The position numbers were made by a program, and so were the translations under genes. A stretch of 64,000 bases of DNA from Acidimicrobiaceae bacterium (GTDB lineage: Bacteria; Actinomycetota; Acidimicrobiia; Acidimicrobiales; Ilumatobacteraceae): contig JACJWF010000002.1 of NCBI GenBank assembly GCA_020637295.1, positions 1 to 64,000 of the forward strand, in the 5' to 3' direction. A model generated the notes under the pieces. It was not told the origin of the DNA and searched no databases. It was given only the letters and a program-made list of their open reading frames with translations. Positions 60,796 through 64,000 of the stretch are shown here, piece by piece. Positions within the stretch are counted from its first letter, which is position 1; each line of letters opens with the position of its first letter.

Positions 60796-61479
60796 CTAAC
60801 CCAGCCGGTAGCCGATGCCCCACACCGTTGCCAGGGGCAGGTCGTCGCCGAGCTTCTTGCGCAGTTGGCGCACGTGCACGTCCACGGTGCGGTCGTCGCC
60901 GTACCAGTCCGCCCCCCACACGCCGTCCAGCAGTTGCTGGCGGGACAGCGCCAACCCCTGGTTGCGGGTGAGGTGGGCGAGCAGATCGAACTCGCGGGTT
61001 GCCAGCGCCACGGCATCGCCTCGCCGGCGCACCTCACGGCGGCCGATGTCCACCTCGAAGTCGTCGCCGATCCGCAGCAGGCCGCCCTCGGCCCTGGCCG
61101 CCTCGGGCTGGCCGCGCCGCAGGATCGCCTTCACCCTGGCCACGACCTCCCGAGGAGAGAACGGCTTGGTGACGTAGTCGTCGGCGCCCAACTCCAGACC
61201 GAGGATGCGGTCGATCTCCCCGTCTCGCGCGGTGAGGAACAAGACCGGCACCGCGCTGCGCGCCCGGATCCGCCGGCACACCTCGAAGCCGTCCACGTCC
61301 GGCAGGCCGATGTCGAGGATGACCAACGCGGGGCCGTGGTGCTCCACCAACTCCAGCCCACGGGCCCCCGTGGCCCCTTGGAGCACCCGGAAGCCCGCCT
61401 CGCGGAGGTACATGTCCAGCAGGTCGGCGATGTTCGGTTCGTCCTCCACCACCACGACGGTGCGTTCTGCTTCGGCCAC
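60796..61479 (-). CDS. OmpR-family response regulator
   Basis: 227 residues. Receiver: VVVEDEPN, phospho-Asp in LVILDIGLPDVDG, FLTARDGE and YVTKPF. Effector: ATREFDLLAHL, LLDGVWGADWYGDDRTVDVH. GTG 61479 is the start. The kinase gene follows 47 bases later on the same strand. Targets unknown; the inverted repeat at 61493-61516 just upstream is a candidate site. Confidence 0.9.
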   Translation of the reverse strand: MAEAERTVVVVEDEPNIADLLDMYLREAGFRVLQGATGARGLELVEHHGPALVILDIGLPDVDGFEVCRRIRARSAVPVLFLTARDGEIDRILGLELGADDYVTKPFSPREVVARVKAILRRGQPEAARAEGGLLRIGDDFEVDIGRREVRRRGDAVALATREFDLLAHLTRNQGLALSRQQLLDGVWGADWYGDDRTVDVHVRQLRKKLGDDLPLATVWGIGYRLG

Positions 61480-61492
61480 GGGCTCATGCTGC

Positions 61493-61516
61493 CACGCTGG
61501 TACCGTGCCCAGCGTG
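61493..61516. promoter_or_regulatory. 8-bp inverted repeat between the response regulator and trp genes
   Basis: CACGCTGG-TACCGTGC-CCAGCGTG. The spacer includes TACCGT, a plus-strand -10 candidate for the trp-side genes. It may be an operator for either divergent unit. Confidence 0.45.
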
Positions 61517-61572
61517 CTCCCACACCGGGTGGGGCACGGTCGCACGACGACCACCACGATCGAGGAGACGAC

Positions 61573-61878
61573 ATGAGCAAGGTGGCGATGTGGGTTCGCC
61601 TTCCCCTGAAGCCGGGCGTGCGCGACGAGGCGGCCGCCGCCTTCCAGACCGCGGTGGACAACGTCCAGAGCGAGGACGGCACGCTGCTGTACATCCTCCA
61701 CGCCGAGGATGCCGATGCCGACGCCCTGTTCGTCTACGAGCTCTACACCGGCCAGGACGCCCTCGTGGCCCACTCCTCGGCCGACTGGTTCAAGGCCTTC
61801 GGCCCGACCCTCGCGCCCTTCATGGCCGGTCGCCCGGAGATGCACTTCCTCGCCCCGCTCACCGGCAAGGGGCTCTGA
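61573..61878 (+). CDS. Antibiotic-biosynthesis-monooxygenase (ABM)-fold protein
   Basis: 101 residues, dimeric ferredoxin-like alpha/beta barrel: WVRLPLKPGVRDEAAAAF, LLYILHAEDADADALFVYEL and DALVAHSSADWFKAF match YgiN/ABM proteins (quinol or small aromatic oxidases). ATG 61573 has GAGGAG upstream. It begins a run of genes into trpC (seven-base gap), but its link to tryptophan synthesis is unknown. Confidence 0.85.
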   Translation: MSKVAMWVRLPLKPGVRDEAAAAFQTAVDNVQSEDGTLLYILHAEDADADALFVYELYTGQDALVAHSSADWFKAFGPTLAPFMAGRPEMHFLAPLTGKGL

Positions 61879-61885
61879 CCGCGCG

Positions 61886-62662
61886 GTGGCGACCTACCTG
61901 GACCGCATCCTCGCCCGCCACCGTGAGGTGGCCGCCGCGGACCGGCGAAGCGTCGCCACCCTGCGCGAACACGCCGCAGCCATGGTGCCGACCCGGGGTT
62001 TCCGGGCGGCGCTGGCCGCCGCGCCACACCTCGCTGTCATCAGCGAGGTGAAGCGCCGCTCGCCGTCGAAGGGCGATCTCAACGCCGGCCTCGATCCTGC
62101 TGCGTTCGCCCGCGACTACCAGCGGGGCGGCGCCTCCTGCCTCTCCGTGCTCACCGACGAGGAGTTCTTCGGGGGCTCGATCACCGACCTGCAGATGGCC
62201 CGTGCTGCCTGCACGCTGCCGGTGTTGCGCAAGGACTTCACCGTGTGCGAGCAGGACGTGCTCGATGCCCGGCTGATGGGCGCGGATTGCGTGCTGCTGA
62301 TCGCTGCGGCACTCAGCCGCGCGGAGCTCGTCGCCTTCCACCGGCTGGCCGACGAGATCGGCCTCGACGTACTCGTAGAGATCCATGACGAGCCGGAACT
62401 GGAGGTCGCGCTGTCGGCCGGGGCGACGCTCATCGGGGTCAACCAGCGCGACCTGGTGACGTTCCAGGTGGACCATGATCGGGCGGTGCGCATGGCCGCA
62501 GTGATCCCCGACGGCGTGGTGAAGGTCGCCGAGAGTGGTGTGCGCGGCGCCGCCGACGCCGCGTCGCTACGGGCCGCCGGCTACCACGCGGTGCTGGTGG
62601 GGGAGACGCTCGTCACCTCCGGCGACCCAGCGGCAGCCATCGGCTCGCTCATCGGCGTCTGA
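61886..62662 (+). CDS. trpC: Indole-3-glycerol-phosphate synthase
   Basis: 258 residues, TIM barrel. Signature blocks are VISEVKRRSPSKGDLN (catalytic Lys), LSVLTDEEFFGGS, PVLRKDFTVCEQDV, LVEIHDEPELEVAL and GVNQRDLVTF. It converts CdRP to indole-3-glycerol phosphate. GTG 61886 starts VATYLDRILARHREV. No fused trpF domain; that gene is separate and downstream. Confidence 0.95.
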   Translation: MATYLDRILARHREVAAADRRSVATLREHAAAMVPTRGFRAALAAAPHLAVISEVKRRSPSKGDLNAGLDPAAFARDYQRGGASCLSVLTDEEFFGGSITDLQMARAACTLPVLRKDFTVCEQDVLDARLMGADCVLLIAAALSRAELVAFHRLADEIGLDVLVEIHDEPELEVALSAGATLIGVNQRDLVTFQVDHDRAVRMAAVIPDGVVKVAESGVRGAADAASLRAAGYHAVLVGETLVTSGDPAAAIGSLIGV

Positions 62663-62719
62663 GCTTCCCGCCAAACGATGCGGCCTCGGCCACCCCGCGG
62701 CGGGTACGTTTGCGGTCGC

Positions 62720-63382
62720 ATGTTCGTGAAGATCTGTGGCATCACCAACGAGGACGACGCGCTGCTCGCCGTCGCCATGGGGGCCGATGCCGTCGGCTTC
62801 ATCTTCGCCCCTTCGCCTCGCCAGGTGGCCGCGTCACAGGTCTACGACATCACCCGCCGGTTGCCGCCGGAGATCCTCACCGTCGGGGTCTTCCGCGACG
62901 AGCACCCCTCACGGGTCATCGACACGGTGCACCGGGCCGGTCTGAAGGCTGCGCAGCTGCACGGGCACGAGACCCCGGCCCAGGTCGCCGAGGTCTGCGC
63001 GCAGATCCGCTGGGTCATCAAGGTGGTGGTGGCCGGCACCACCGACGCCCGCCGCGCCGCCGACTTCGGCACCGACCTCGTGATGGTGGAAGGGCCCAAC
63101 CCGGGTTCCGGCAAGGTCTTCGACTGGTCGCTGGTGGACGAGGTGGCCGAGGGCCCGCGCCTCATCCTCGCCGGGGGTCTGAACCCCGACAACGTCACCG
63201 AGGCGGTGCGTGCCGTGCGGCCGTGGGGAGTCGATGTCGCCTCCGGTGTGGAGAAGTCGCCCGGCCGGAAGGACGCGCTGAAGGTGAAGGCCTTCATCGA
63301 GCGAGCCCGCGCAGCCGCGCCGCTGCGCCATCTCGGGCCCGACGAGATGCCCTACGACTGGGCGGACGACGAGGAGTACTGA
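62720..63382 (+). CDS. trpF: Phosphoribosylanthranilate isomerase
   Basis: 220 residues. MFVKICGITNEDDA, VGFIFAPSPRQVA, AAQLHGHETP and LILAGGLNPDNV are the TrpF blocks; the catalytic Cys is in KICG and the general acid Asp in the GVDVASGVE region. ATG 62720 is nine bases after TACGTT. Many actinobacteria use PriA instead of TrpF, so a separate trpF is noteworthy. The C-terminal extension is acidic. It overlaps trpB as TGATG. Confidence 0.92.
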   Translation: MFVKICGITNEDDALLAVAMGADAVGFIFAPSPRQVAASQVYDITRRLPPEILTVGVFRDEHPSRVIDTVHRAGLKAAQLHGHETPAQVAEVCAQIRWVIKVVVAGTTDARRAADFGTDLVMVEGPNPGSGKVFDWSLVDEVAEGPRLILAGGLNPDNVTEAVRAVRPWGVDVASGVEKSPGRKDALKVKAFIERARAAAPLRHLGPDEMPYDWADDEEY

Positions 63383-64000
63383 TGTCGCTGATGGCCGAGC
63401 CGTCGGCTTCCGGCCGCTTCGGCGAGTTCGGTGGCCGCTTCGTTCCCGAAACGCTGGTCCCAGCGTGCATGGAGCTGGAGGCCGCGTTCACCGAGGCCTG
63501 GGCCGACCCCACGTTCCGTGCCGAGCTGGACCATGTGCTGCACACCTACGCGGGCCGCCCGTCGGTGCTCACTCAGTGCCACAACCTCGGCCAGCAGCTG
63601 GGCATCCGGCTGCTGCTGAAGCGGGAGGACCTCAACCACACGGGCTCCCACAAGATCAACAACGTGCTCGGGCAGGCGCTGCTGGCGAAGCGAATGGGCA
63701 AGCGCCGGCTGGTAGCCGAGACGGGTGCCGGCCAGCACGGGGTGGCCAGCGCCACCGCTGCGGCCCTGCTGGGCATGGAGTGCAAGGTCTACATGGGCGC
63801 CGTGGACGTGGAGCGCCAGGCGCTCAACGTGTTCCGCATGAAGCTGCTGGGCAGCGAGGTGGAGGCCGTCCACAGCGGCAGCCGCACCCTGAAGGACGCT
63901 GTCAACGAGGCGATGCGGGACTGGGTGGCCACCGTGGAGACCAGCCACTACTGCCTCGGCTCAGTGATGGGGCCGCACCCCTACCCGTGGATGGTGCGCG
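63382..64000 (+). CDS. trpB: Tryptophan synthase beta chain, N-terminal part
   Basis: The first 206 codons are present; the gene continues beyond the window. MSLMAEPSASGRFGEFGG starts it; GGRFVPETLVPA, LLKREDLNHTGSHKINNVLG (PLP-Lys in HTGSHKINN), AETGAGQHGVA and MGAVDVERQALNVFRM are classical TrpB1 blocks. The ATG overlaps the trpF stop by one base (TGATG). The expected partner trpA is not in view. Confidence 0.95.
   Translation, partial: MSLMAEPSASGRFGEFGGRFVPETLVPACMELEAAFTEAWADPTFRAELDHVLHTYAGRPSVLTQCHNLGQQLGIRLLLKREDLNHTGSHKINNVLGQALLAKRMGKRRLVAETGAGQHGVASATAAALLGMECKVYMGAVDVERQALNVFRMKLLGSEVEAVHSGSRTLKDAVNEAMRDWVATVETSHYCLGSVMGPHPYPWMVR

Noticed and set aside
62663..62719. Trp attenuator or leader between trpC and trpF
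   Set aside because: There is only a bulged CCGC-AAACG/CGTTTGCGG dyad; no leader peptide with Trp codons or competing stems can be drawn.

Overview
The window is chromosomal DNA from a high-G+C Gram-positive bacterium, most likely an actinomycete-type organism and possibly Acidimicrobiia. This rests on strong G/C bias at third codon positions, menaquinone (men) genes, an MtrA-like regulator with a GerMN lipoprotein, many FadD-type acyl-CoA ligases, Thr-rich lipoproteins and widespread leaderless starts. There is no 16S gene in the window, so the class is an inference. I see no transposase, integrase, phage gene or CRISPR array. Coding is dense on both strands, and many convergent genes touch or overlap at their stop codons.

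Layout: 0-4 kb holds a polyamine-type ABC transporter end, an acyl-CoA dehydrogenase, a VOC protein and a lipoprotein esterase. At 4.2 kb is tRNA-Cys. 4.2-10.6 kb has an arylsulfotransferase-like lipoprotein, an acyl-CoA ligase with a 2H phosphoesterase, a large SPFH (flotillin-like) protein and a small Cys-rich protein. 10.6-12.9 kb is a membrane GGDEF-EAL protein. 13.7-16.6 kb is phoH-ybeY-CNNM/CorC. 16.6-20 kb holds an MFS exporter, an SDR and a lipoprotein. 20-27.7 kb is a TetR gene and a menaquinone cluster (menE, menA, menH, menD, menF, menG plus a FrnE-like DsbA). 27.7-37.2 kb has two related small proteins, an amidase, two FadD ligases, DUF72, an SDR, a GntR/membrane-protein operon and a MaoC hydratase. 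37.2-42.3 kb is APH, era and a rearranged MtrAB-LpqB-like signalling locus with a STAS gene. 42.3-48.3 kb is an AtuA/acyl-CoA carboxylase/hydratase operon. 48.3-57.9 kb has dinG, an RDD protein, a cis-prenyltransferase, a beta-propeller protein, a DinB-fold protein, a second degenerate cis-prenyltransferase-like protein, recO, two lipoproteins and glyS. 58-61.5 kb is a repeat-bearing gap, a zinc-finger protein and a second two-component system. 61.6-64 kb is the start of a trp operon (ABM monooxygenase, trpC, trpF, trpB).

How the genes fit together: lipid and CoA-ester metabolism dominates, with three FadD-type ligases, an acyl-CoA dehydrogenase, MaoC, an enoyl-CoA hydratase and a carboxylase operon. 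Menaquinone synthesis and isoprenoid-carrier genes supply the membrane. RNA and translation housekeeping genes (phoH, ybeY, era, recO, glyS), which are often contiguous in related bacteria, are here spread over 43 kb.

The most interesting signals are these. (1) A possible two-subunit cis-prenyltransferase: one protein keeps the catalytic residues but lacks the C-terminal RxG tail, while a second, catalytically degenerate homologue ends in RRFGG. (2) A recurrent TANNNT hexamer 6-9 bases before start codons, implying leaderless transcription. (3) Several strong palindromes and hairpins, and a 53-bp element present once between genes and once inside the atuA coding sequence.
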